From Amaranthus tricolor (taxonomy: Eukaryota; Streptophyta; Magnoliopsida; Caryophyllales; Amaranthaceae): 64,000 nt of DNA. The notes under the pieces were generated by a model that ran no database searches, was not told where the DNA came from, and saw only the letters and a list, made by a program, of their open reading frames with translations. Every line of letters begins with the position of its first letter. Position 1 is the stretch's first letter. The translations under genes were made by a program, and so were the position numbers. Below, in pieces: positions 10,594-22,088 of the stretch. The stretch lies in assembly GCF_026212465.1 (NCBI RefSeq), contig NC_080056.1, positions 5,762,517 to 5,826,516 on the forward strand. The letters run 5' to 3'.

Positions 10594-11447
10594 TGTTTAT
10601 CACTAAAATGCGTATGAAAACGACGATGTATTAGAGTTCGAACAATGTGTTTCAAACTCCAATATTGCCAAGATCGAGTGTATAAAGTTTAGTGACGAAC
10701 AAATTACGCTATCAATGATATCGATGTTTGTAGGAGAAAGTAAAGCAATAAAACGACACAAAGATTTAACGAGGTTCACCCAACTAAGGCTACATCCTCC
10801 GGTGTGTAGTATCTCTTATATTATCAAAGGAGTTCAAAGAACTCTCAAATATGGAGAATTACAATAGAGAAGAGATATAGGCTAGTGTTTGGCTTAAGGT
10901 GTATTTTGTGGATGTTTACAATGTGAATGAGAGCTCTCTATTTATAGGAGAGATCACACTAAGTAACATTAAGTATATTAAAGCTATGAATAAATGATAA
11001 TGAAACATCCCCAAGAACTTGAAGAGTCAAAAACAGCATCTTAGGAGCATCAGAGACATCGCTCGACCAAAGTAGAGGCTCGCTCGGTCGAGCAGCCTGG
11101 TCGAGCGGACTACATGAAGTTTCTGGTTGCATTCTGTCTGCTCGCTCGACCCATTCTAAAGCTCGCTCGGTCGAGCGACCTGGTCGAGCGGCACTTCAGA
11201 GGGCTTCTGACAGTATTGCTCGACTTGCATAGTTGAGCATCTTGAATTAAACCTTTGAACTTCTTCACTAAGTCCCATAACTCCCTTGAATAACTCATTA
11301 ATTCATACCTTAATCATCATCATAAACCACAAATATTAAGACTCATCTTAATACACCCATTCATGACAAACTTATGGGATTCCATTCCAAGAGTCACCAC
11401 ATGAATGCACACACCAAATGTGCACTCAAGTCACACCAATCATAACA
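10594..11447 (-). mobile_element. Probable solo LTR (Copia-like)
   Basis: An 854-bp segment with TG..CA ends, starting TGTTTATCAC and ending ATCATAACA (short TGTT/AACA inverted ends). Read on the minus strand, the 10740-10830 part resembles the U5 end of plant Copia LTRs, with GTTGGGTGAACCTCGTTAAA and TCTTTGTGTCGTTTTATTGC. No matching 5-bp target duplication is visible (TATCA on the left, GCGTA on the right), and no internal retrotransposon domain lies on either side. The boundaries are tentative. Confidence 0.5.
11078..11191. repeat. Duplicated 31-bp TCGAGCG palindromic motif inside the LTR
   Basis: Two 31-bp copies (11078-11108 and 11161-11191), 83 bp apart, of a word built on GCTCGCTCGGTCGAGC then CCTGGTCGAGCGG. 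Each contains the near-palindrome TCGCTCGGTCGAGCGA. These are GC-rich islands in AT-rich DNA and could be LTR enhancer repeats. Confidence 0.7.
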
Positions 11448-14400
11448 GCGTATTTATTATTGGATTGAATGATTTTAATGTTTATAGTAGATTAATTTCC
11501 TTTGTATATAAAAAAGTCTTGTTATATATTTATTGTATGGATTAACATATATTCGCTCAATTAATATCAAAGATATACATAAATTATACTCTCTCTATTC
11601 CTATTGATGTTTCCATAAGAAATATTCACGAAAATTAATAAAAAGTGAATCTTTAGATGGTGTATATATTATTTTACTAAATAATAAAGTTAATAGAGAA
11701 AAAATTAAGACCATAAATATAAATTTTTTTAAAAAAAATTAGTGAAAAATATATGGAGATCACAATTATTAATTTAAAAATGTTTAAATAATGTTAGAGG
11801 AAAACATATGGTGACCATAACCTTAAACAATATAAAAGTGTTAAAGTGAAGTTATTAGAAGATATGTAGAGACAATAAGCATCAATAAAATATTAAAATG
11901 AGGAAGGACAAGGTTAATTATGTCTAAAATTTGTGATATGAATAGAAAATTTTTAAGAAATTCCACGTGGTGATCCAAAGCTTTTTGCTTTTCCACAAAT
12001 GTTTTAAACCCACGTGGTGATATTGAGCTTTCAACTTTTCCATGTGTGGTAGACAAAATGTTAATTTTTTGGCTAAATTAAGTACTTATTTCGACTGGAG
12101 TTTAAAATATATGGTCAATTTGAGTGATTACTACGTTTGTTTTTTGAAAAAAAATGTCATTACACTAGGTAAAACTAGCTTAAAGTTAACACAAAAAACT
12201 TACGTTTTGTTTACCACGTGGAAAAATTGGAATGTCAAAGGTGGTACATGCCTACATGGATTAAAAAAAGGTACAACTATCATGTGGAAATGCCGAAAAT
12301 TCAGTTACCACATGAAATTTCCCAAAATTTTTTAGGGGGAACAAATAAAACGGTTCCAAATAACAAATAAAAACATCATTAAAAAACAAAGGGAGTATTT
12401 TTTTAAAAAAAACTCTTGACTGGGTTCACTTGATCCCGATCCAATTCCGACAAGACTTGGGCAAACTGAATCGACAAAATCTGAGCCAATTTGAAAATAA
12501 CCCAGACTTGAAATTGATTCAATTGAAAATGACCCACTAACAAATTCGATGGACGGTTTTAACACATGTACATGTAAGTTATGCTTTGTGTCAATTTCCT
12601 TTCTTTATAAAAAGTGTAGTTTTGCTGAGGTCAAATAAAAAGAAAATCCAATCCGTCACCTTTTTTCATTTTATTGCCACTCTTATTTTAATGAAATGAC
12701 GGAAATGCCTTGAACTTAATATTTGTGTAACACACTTCAATCTCATTAATAATATTTTTATCATTCTAAAAGCACTAAATCAAAACGTAAAATTTTTAAT
12801 CGAATTTCTTATGTAAATCGTAATTTATAAAAGAGTTGATGTTAAATTAATGGTTGGCAAATCCGCAAATGAAATTTGAGGCAATTGACGCGACTTTTGA
12901 GTTTTGCCCCCACTTTTCCTCTCCCTTTCAAATTTTGAAATGTCTTAACTTTGGACCATTTCATATTTATACGTCACATTAATTTAAATGGTGTCATTTT
13001 ATGAACTATTGGAGTATAGCGTGTGAGGAAGAGAGAATGTAGAGGATTATTTAGCTTTTCATATTAAATTCAAAAATTTTTTATAGTATTTTTTAGTTAC
13101 AAACTCAAAGAAATAAAAAGAGTAATTTATAAGGATGTTGTTTACGAATTAATTTAATTAAAGTAGCACTTTAATAATATATTTGTCAGATTCTTTTGTA
13201 TAGACAATTTAAGTTCTCCCTAATTCATTGGTTTAACATTAATGAAAGAAAACATATTTAAAGACTAATTTTAATCGCGACGTCTATTTTTTTAAAAAAA
13301 TTATTATGTTTGGGAAAATTAGCGTAAAAGTTAACAAAATATTTTTTTTCTTTGTCTACCATGTAGAAAAGTTGAAAGTTTAAGATCATCATGTAGATTA
13401 AAAAAATGCTTTGCTACCACATAAAAGAAAAGATCAAATGTAAAAACATTCTGAAACGAAGAAGTAGATCGATATATAGTCTCAAATTGTGTATAAATGT
13501 AAAGCATTGCCTTTTGTATCATTAAATTTGGCGTTTCACACAATAATTAATGCAAGTTATTATGATATGTTTTTCTTTCATGTTTTCAAATTAGAATTAG
13601 AATTTTAAGTTTTACTTTGAATGAGATTCATTTGTTTCTGATGTTGTTGTTTTTGTAAGCAATAATTACGAAAAATTAATTAACATTTTGCATTTTTTAA
13701 TAAAGTTAATAGACCAATGAAATTGTTTTATTCATTTTCTCAACCAATAAAAAAAATAATTTATAAGAAGAAAGATTTCAAATGTAACCCAAATTATGAA
13801 ATTAAGAAATACTTCCTATGTTCCTTAAAGAAGTTTTCATTTGTCATTTTGATGTGTACTATTTAATGTTCCCACAAAGAATATTTACATTTTATATCAT
13901 AAATTTTAGATAAAAATAACCTTATTTATCTTCATTTTAATATTTAAATAATACTTTTGGTCCCTATATATCTTCCACTAACTTCATGTTAACATTTTTA
14001 TATTCCTTATGGTGCCCACATGTTTCCCATTAATTTTATAAAAACATTTTTTTACTAGTGGTGTTCCCCATATTTTTTCACTAACCTTATTTTAATATTT
14101 TTATATTGTCTATAGTTTTTACTTTCTTCCATTAAATTATTGCTCAATAAAATAATATATTCATTATCTAAAATATTCTATTTTTCTTTATTTATGTAAA
14201 CATTTCTGATGTGAACAGAGTGTACTATATTATTATTTGAAGTAGAATTAAGTTGAATAGGTTTGTATATATAAAATCTTAGTGTGAGATCATTTAGTGA
14301 AGAAGCATTAATAACACTATCTTACAAGTAAAACTTTCTTGAATTTTTAATGAATTAGGATAACATTTAATGTGTATGTAGTCGTTTGTTTATTGCAAAA

Positions 14401-15586
14401 CTCACAATTCATTAAATACTTTTGATATCCATCCAAAATTTTTTTTTTTTGAAATTTATCTTTACCAATTAGGAATTTTTAAACCAACAATACTAAAAGT
14501 TTAATGTTAAAAATTTAAGTTGTCTACAATAACGCTTGTATTTTATGCCCTAATTACCTCTCATGAGAAAAGACACATCAATAAGGGTTGATTTTGATAT
14601 CCGAGCCAAGGGAAAAGATCAATAATGAATTTTTCGGATAACGGTTTTCACCAATGTCAAGATGGATTTTGTTATCTTTTAGGTGTCCATACTCCGAGCT
14701 GACAAACTATTATAATTACAGTGACACCCTTTATTTAAGAGATATCTTACATTTTATTCAATGAACTATATTATTGTTTTTTAATCCTCATCATTTTGAA
14801 ATCTAGCATTAATTATCCTTACCTTTATTAAAACATTTATTCACAAAAGACGTTACACCATAAACAAACCTTAATTACTCATCCAAATTAAAGATCATTG
14901 TGCAATTAGTGTGGAGTAAATTAGGTCTTTTTCTTGTATAAACATGCTTAAAGCCGGCTTAATTATATCTAGACTCAGACGACAGGAATAAGTTGAAACT
15001 TCAAGAAAAAAAATGCTCATTCTAGGGTTAATTTTTACTCACATTAGTTTGATTTTAAAAAATTACATTGCACTACACAAAATGTGTCAATTTGTACTAT
15101 CAACTTGCTCTTGGCCATTTTGCATTCAATTAAAATCTAATAAGTCGGAAAAATTTGTCTTTCCCCATAAATTTTTTTGTCCGACCTTCCAAATTAACAC
15201 AAAAACATGAAGTAATGTGTAAAACACGATCCTGCGATTAGGAAACAATTGAATAATAGTCATATTAAGGTAGCCTCATAACAACACTTACTGAGTGGTC
15301 CATTGCTGAAAGAGATGTGTAGGGTCAAGTTATTTGGTGCTCTACCTTTAACTGTTTAACCACCTCCCATCCATATAAGAGTTCACATATTCTTCTATGA
15401 GTCGGTCTCTATGAGACATGCTCAATACATGAGTTGAATAGCCCAGCCCAACTAATATAGATTATTAGCATACGTACTCATTATAAAATCGTCTCACCGT
15501 AAAACGACCTAGCTCTCACAAGAGTAACTCATAAGAGTTTAGCCGTTGAGGTGTACATTTGGGTTTTGATGGTTTCAGGAGCGGAG
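11448..15586. other. Long gene-free AT-rich region with decayed MITE-like text
   Basis: No exon could be supported. Two stretches share words built on CCACGTGG, CTTTTCCATGTG and CTACCATGTAGAAAAGTTG (about 11960-12340 and 13350-13430), suggesting a dispersed element in two decayed copies. 11596-11830 and 13800-14230 have the look of old MITEs. The frames at 11841-12565 and 15013-15210 have no protein-like content. Confidence 0.4.
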
Positions 15587-15880
15587 CAAAGATTTTGGAA
15601 GCCCTATCTATTTTTGCGATATCTTTTAAATGGGGCCCTTCATTATATCAAAAAATAAATTTTTTTTCTATTTCAAGAAAAATAATTCAAGAAAAAATTT
15701 ATTACTCATAATATTATATTCTAAATTACTTCAAATATAAAAAAATTTTACTAACAAATCACTTAAAAAATATTGCTCGGATTCGAGCCTAAATAACACC
15801 ATTTAATATTTAAGGCGTCTTATTGTTAGGGCTCTAGACGGTCGACTACCTGAATTGAAATAACCTTAGAATCGGCCTTG
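15587..15880. repeat. Dispersed 290-bp repeat, copy 1
   Basis: Shares GGAGCAAAGATTTT-type starts, an AACACCATTTAATATTT block and a GGCTCTAGACGGTCGACTAC end with 49325-49622, same orientation. Non-coding. Loosely similar GGGCTCTAAGC and GGGCCC words occur near 18535 and 34280, so this is probably a retroposon family. Confidence 0.65.
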
Positions 15881-18000
15881 GATGGGTTTTAGATAGAGTG
15901 ATTCTAGCTTGTCTGAATAGTTTAAGATCTTTGTGTATGTAAATATCTTCCTAATATAAATTTTTTATGTGGTCATTTTCATGTCAAGTCAAGTAAAACT
16001 CAATATCCGTTAATCAGACAAACTTGGACTAGTTGAAGCGGTTTCGCCCTTCGCTATTTCCCCCTTCAATATTGTGCGCTGATACATCTGGTCCACACTT
16101 CAATAGCTTTTAATTTGCTTTATTTTCTACTTTAGTTTGTCCTACAAATTATGTTCGATTTTCATTTAGAAACCTATCCTTACCACTTTTGCTATTTAAA
16201 TTTTGTCTCCTATTTGTAAATGTTCACACCACTTTAACCTATTATAACCAATTTCTTAATTTTCGAGTCATTCTTAACTTTCTAGTCATATTAGAAGGGC
16301 GAGGAAATATTTTGTAATATTATCAATGACAAAAAAGTTGTTTTATTAGTCGTTAGAATTTTAAAAATAAGTATAAGCAATCCAAACAATGAAAGAGAAG
16401 AATTAATCCACTTACACGCTCAAAGAAGATGTAAAACTAATTAGTAACAGTAAGAGTTACTCTTCAATTTTACAATGTAGTATACTCTCTTATCTTTATT
16501 TGATAATAGACAACTAACATCAAATACAACTAAACACTCCCCTCAAGTTGGATTAAATGTCAAGTTTTAATGGTCCAATAATAACAAACCAGGCTAATAA
16601 TAAGAATGTTATGGAGTACTTTATTACAATAATAATCCCTTACAAGATCTAAAATATCAATATAGATAATAATCACCCTTACTAATAACATTGCTCCTGA
16701 CTTTTCATCTAAAAAATTTGCAACTCATTTTGTATGAGACTATCTCACAGTGAGACGACCTCAAACAATAAGTCTATAAGTTAAAATTTTTTATTATTGG
16801 GCTATTTAACCCAAGTATAAGACATATCTCACGGTGAAACTGTCTCATACAACAATTATTGCAAAATTTGATGTCTTTGCATCTTTCTTGATGAAACTTT
16901 GTTGATAATGTCACCTGATTGCTAGTTTAAATCTGCAAATTTGTTAGATGAATTTTTCAATCCTTAATCCAAAATCTAGCCCGAATGAGAAAATAAATAA
17001 AAGGCTTCCATAAAGGAGAGCAACAAAAACAACCATATAAAATTATGAGAGAATGTTATCACGAAGATGAGAAGCTGAAAACAAACACCTATTTTATTCA
17101 ACAAAACTAAACCAAAAAAACACAGAGACGGTCATTTTGAGAGACCATCTCTAATTTGGATCGGCCTATTGTAATTCTTATAAATATTGTAAGTAGGCAT
17201 TAAGAATGATGTAAGTAGACATTTAAGATATTAAAAATATCCTTAGAATAATATAAATAGGCATTAAAAATACGATAAATAGACATTAATCTTTAATGAG
17301 TTGAGTTTGATACACGTCTCTCAAACTTATTAGAACTTAAGTTTGATATACGGTAAGTAAGCGTTAAGGATAATATAAGTAGACATTAAGGATAATATGA
17401 GTTTGAACGCTTTAATAATACCATAATACTTCCTCCGTTCCAAATTAGTGGCAACATTGACGAAAATAACACTATTTCATCACTCTTAATTTGTGATTAG
17501 TTTTTAATCTATAGGTTAAAAATAATATTATTCTTACTTTATGGAAGATTTGCCTATATAGTGCTAAATAATATCAATTATAAGTTTTGACTTTACCTTT
17601 ATTTAAATACTAGTATAAGTATTTATGTAAGTAAGGTTTGACACTGAGCTACTTTATTTTTGGTTTGGAACTTCCAAACATCAATATGAGCTAAAATATT
17701 AGTTGGAATATTTTTTTTGAGGGATTGAAGAACATTCAAAAGCATCTTCGATTTGCGATGAAAAAAGTAAAACTCACTTCTCTTAATATATAGCTAGCCA
17801 TAAATACATAGCTAGCCATAAATACTTGATGCATTTGAGATTTGGATAGATCTGAGTAAAGCAATAGTAAAAAGCAAAAAAGAAAAGCTATAATAAACAT
17901 TTGGATATAATATTATTGTTGAATGTTGATTTATTTTTAGATAGGAAATGTTGAATGTTGGATATATTGAACACTAAAATCACTTCTCTTACGTCTCTTT
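15881..18000. other. Gene-free AT-rich region with GAGACGGTCTCA-type repeats
   Basis: No gene. Decayed copies of a repeat built around inverted words like GTGAGACGATCTCAC are seen at 16735-16850 and 17125-17420. A MITE-like start (ACTTCCTCCGTTCCAAATT) lies near 17430. Related copies recur across the window (15405-15540, 30805-30990, 33385-33535, 37545-37670, 58215-58330, 63905-63950). Confidence 0.4.
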
Positions 18001-18133
18001 ATCTTTCTCGAGCCGGGAGACTCCTTTGGCCGCGCTCTCCTTTATGGGTATAAGTTGTCGCTGTCCTTCCCTCCCCGGATCCTTTCCATAGTTTTTTCTA
18101 TGAGCGGGACATACTGAGTAGAATGATGATGAA
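18001..18133 (+). mobile_element. Short SINE-like retroposon, copy 1
   Basis: Starts ATCTTTCTCGAGCCGGGAGA and runs through CTCTCCTTTATGGGTAT and CCTTCCCTCCCC to an ATGATGATG-type tail. Two other copies lie at 20331-20446 (plus) and 63162-63298 (minus). The common start, common length near 130 bp and simple-repeat tail suggest a SINE or a short non-LTR derivative. The family name is unknown to me. Confidence 0.55.
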
Positions 18134-20039
18134 TGTTGATTTATTTTTAGAAAAAATTATTAATAACAATTTTAACTGTCTTGTCAAATAAATCAAAATA
18201 ATTTTTAGTATTAGTTAACTCAAAATTATCCTTATAATTGGTGTCCTCTTCTCATAAAGTAGATAAATTATAATTGATATTTTTATCAAATTTTCCTTGT
18301 TTTATTAGGAGCAATTTTTTTTAATAAAGTAGATACGTAAACTGATTAACGTCGTCCTACATATTTTACCCATGCAATCCTAACTTCTTTTTTCTAAATT
18401 CTCTAATCCATTTCATTAAATGATATGTTTAGACATATCTAAAGGAGAAAGTTGATTTTTAATTCTTTGTTGCGATTGTGTATCTATGTTATTGTATCAT
18501 AATTGATTCTATGTATCATATGTTATTTGCAGGCCCGGCTCAATGACATGAGCACCATGTGCAACGGCTTAGAGCCCTGTTATTTTAAGGGCCCAATTTT
18601 TTTAAATATATACAATTTTTTAAATAAAAAGAATATTTTTATCTAGAAGAGTAACATATGCAAATCTTTATATAATTTATGTCAAAATTTTCCATTATTA
18701 CGCAATGAGTATGTTTGTTTTCATTAATGATTTTGGGTTATACTTAGTGGTTATCGTTTGATTTTTTTTTTTTTTTACTTTTTAATTGACATTAATGGTA
18801 ACTAAGTAGTGTTATTCTTAATTTGTTGTTTTTGTTCGTTAATTAGATTAATTGAGCAATTCAGTAATTAAGATAATTGAAATAAATTTGTAGTTTGTCG
18901 TTGTCATTTTTAAAGGTCATATTTTAACTTCACTCAGGGCGTAAAAAAGTTCAGAGACGACTCTGGTTATCTGATGTATATACCAATTATTTTGTCAGTC
19001 TAATTTTTATATTTGAAGTTTCCGAATCAAATACAGAAAAATTGGCTTAATTTCTTTCCTCTATAAAAGCTTTTTTAGAAAATAAATTTTAGTGAGGATT
19101 AGAAATTGTATTGTTTTCTTTTGTAATTCTACTTAGACCTATACTATTCTTATGGTTCACAATAAGCTTTGAAGACTTCAAACCAAAATCAAAATTGTTT
19201 AGTGACATAAATTTTATTTCGAGAAATATTTTTAAGCGAGTACCATAATAAGAATTTTATTTTTAACTCTATTTAGGCAAATTCTAATTTATGCCACAAC
19301 AAAAGCTTTTCTTATGTATATAAGATGTTCATTTCAAATTCGATTGGCTAAAGTATAATCACTCATCTATCAAAAGTACACAATTTGATTATTTGTCGAC
19401 AAAATCTAAAAGAAGCGGGAGGGAAGCCTTGCCCCAACTTTTTTTTACGTCTTATAAAAATTATGACTTATTGTTTAATATTCCTTCTATTTTTTTTCAA
19501 ATGTATTATTTAGTCTCCGCACTTTTGTCAATATACTAATGCTATTCTTAATATCTATGGATTTCTGTATAATTAAAAATTATAAAAAATAGAAGTAGAT
19601 ATTAATAAATTTTATGTTGGGACAAATTAAATAAGATCTCATTCAACTATGTTTTAACTTATAAATTAAAAATAAAATATAAAATTAAGAGCGAATGATA
19701 AATAGTATCCAAAAACCAAATAAAACATTTTAAAAGAAATGAAGCGAATATAATACTTTATTGCCTTTCAAGTATAATGAAAGTTAAATATCACAAAATT
19801 ATTATTGATTAGTGGTACAATTATAATTTTTACAATTAGGATTCGGAAGAAGGTTGTAGACACGTTATACTTGTGTCCCTCCAAAAAGGAGCAATGACAA
19901 ATGCGTGTAGTCAATTCAACTCCAAAGAAAGAAAGCTATGTGAAAAGTCAAGAGATTACTATAATTAATTATCCAAAGCACTAACTAAAATGACTTTAAA
20001 ACAAGTCTTTTACGAGATCCCCACGTCATGAAATAAGCT
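18134..20039. other. Gene-free AT-rich region
   Basis: No exon was found. 18534-18960 holds a decayed repeat with GCCCGGCTCAATGACATGAG at its start and GGGCGTAAAAAAGTTCAGAG near its end, similar in style to the 290-bp dispersed repeat family. The rest is simple AT-rich sequence. Confidence 0.4.
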
Positions 20040-20290
20040 CATACAATTAGCTTATAATTAATTACTTTAAGTATTTAATTTATGCTTATAAGTGATCACT
20101 TTAAATCTATAAAAAGTAATTACTTTAAAAATAATTAATCACTTTAGGCCTATAATTGATTGTATTAAGATTGTAAGCTTGAAAACTATATAAAGTGATC
20201 ACTTTAACATTTAACATTATAGTTGATTTTCTTTAAAATTGTAATTGGTCAATTTAAGATTATAACTAATCATTTTTATGTTTTAAGGTA
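20040..20290. repeat. Short-period repeat of TGATCACTTTA-type words
   Basis: Six or more spaced variants of the palindrome-bearing word AAGTGATCACTTTAA alternate with 'ctataaaaagt' or 'attataattgat' spacers about 30-40 bp apart. A shorter run of the same words is at 30855-30930 and the start of one at 63965-64000. Non-coding. Confidence 0.6.
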
Positions 20291-20330
20291 AAGCTTCACT
20301 CAGTCCTATTAGTTGTGGGAACTTATCTTG

Positions 20331-20446
20331 ATCTTTCTCGAGTAGAATCGAGAGACTTTTTTGCGCTCTTCTTTTTGGGTATGAGTTGCCATCTTCCTTC
20401 CCTCTGATCTATTTTTTTATAACGGAATACATTGAATATGATAACG
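20331..20446 (+). mobile_element. Short SINE-like retroposon, copy 2
   Basis: Same family as 18001-18133, more diverged. It begins ATCTTTCTCGAGTAGAATCG and contains TTTTTGGGTATGAGTTGCC and CCTTCCCTC. Confidence 0.5.
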
Positions 20447-21413
20447 TCAGCCTAAAACCGTCTTATTAGAGAATTTGTGATCTTTATTTGAAGGTTGCTA
20501 ATACATAAGTTTTGATTAAACGATAAACGATAGGGCAAATGATAGAGGTCACTTGAATAGTGTTTGAGGTAATGATTGAAAAAGACATTTCAACTACACT
20601 TCGTTATTTTTGGTTTCTTCAGTTTGCCGCCAAACAAAAACATTCTTCATTACTTATGTCTTATGCTACTAATCATATTTAAAATGAGTCTATATTACAC
20701 TTTGATTAAAATTAGGACAGCTTTTTAAGCAAAGTGTAATTAATAAGAAGTTGAAATCAAAGGAGTATATAATTATAATAAAGTATACATTAGAATATGA
20801 TATTTTGAGGTTTTAATCATTAATTTAAGTTATTAAATGATTTAATCATTACTTTTTATGATATTAGGTTGATCATTCATAATCTTAATTAAATGGTTAA
20901 TTATATTTATAATCTTTAAATATTTGATTAAAAAAATAAATTAATTATATGAATATGTCTTGCCTCATTTTAATACGATCTGATTATACAAGACTTGTTG
21001 TAGTTGAAAATGTTAAAAAATAATAAAAACTGAAGCTCGGATGGGTAAAAGTTTACATTAATAATCAACAGTTTAGATTAATTAAGTGATTGTGGTAGGT
21101 GCCTTTATAAGCCAATAATTTTGCTAAGTTAGATTTTGGTCAATCATTTAAATAGATTTTAATCATTATATAGAACGATGTCTTAACCAATTCAAAATAT
21201 ATAGGAAAATTATTACGAATAAATACAAATTTTAATTTTTTTTCCAACAATAAAACCAATTTTTATTAACTGTGAATAATACGAACTTAGATGATGATTT
21301 GCCTAGAATAATACAAAATATATAGGAAAACTCCTGCCTTAATTGGTATTTAAAGTTGATAAAAAATTAGATATTATTGTAGAAAAATTAGCAAAAATTT
21401 GTATTGTTCACGA

Positions 21414-21420
<7 letters not shown>
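20447..21420. other. Gene-free AT-rich region left of the Mutator-like element
   Basis: No gene. 21190-21415 contains words such as GTGAATAATACGAAC and TTGTTCACGATAAC, related to the inverted-repeat MITE at 54985-55255, so an old MITE copy is likely. Confidence 0.35.

Positions 21421-21479
<59 letters not shown>
21421..21479. repeat. (AT)n microsatellite at left edge of the Mutator-like element
   Basis: About 59 bp of uninterrupted AT dinucleotides that end exactly where the transposon begins. A much longer (TA)n tract abuts the right end. Confidence 0.95.
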
Positions 21480-21482
<3 letters not shown>

Positions 21483-21485
21483 GAG

Positions 21486-21527
21486 GGATCCAATGAGAAG
21501 GGGTATGAAAATGAGAAGGGTGAGAAG
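21486..21527 (+). repeat. Left terminal inverted repeat of the MULE
   Basis: 42 bp beginning GGATCCAATGAGAAGGGG. It matches the reverse complement of 30571-30612 with two differences. Weaker similarity (a GATCTAATGG-type word against GATCAAAAAAATGAATGG) continues further inward. Confidence 0.85.
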
Positions 21528-22088
21528 GATTTTGAGCCGTCGATTTCTCAAAGATCTAATGGTCTAGATATCAAGCCGGAAAAAATAGGGCAAAAAAAAA
21601 AAAAAAGCTAATTCGGTTTTTTCTGAAGAACACAAGCGCCTTCTCTCTTCCAAGCTATACTCTTCGAAAAACCTTCAAAACCTTCGAAAAACCTTCGAAA
21701 AACCTTTGATTTCTTCTGCGAAATCTTCCTCTTCTATTGAATTAAGGTATGCAAATTAGAAATTTACCATTTTATAGTTTTTATTTTTCGATTTGTTTTG
21801 ATTCATTTTTTAGTTTTCGTTTTCTTCTGCGAAAATGTTCCTCTTCTCTTGATTACTTAGTCTGTCAAAAATCTTTACTTGTTTTCGTTTTCTTATGTGT
21901 ACCTTTTACAAATTCAGATTTGTTTTGATTGATTTCTTAGTTTTTCATTTTCGTTTTCGATTTAGTATCTTCAAAACTGAGAGTCAGATTTTCATTTTCG
22001 TTTTTCTTTGTTGATTTTGATTTACAGACTCAGATCTTGATGTGAATCTTCTTGTTGATTTTGATTAACAGACTCAGATTGAGATACT

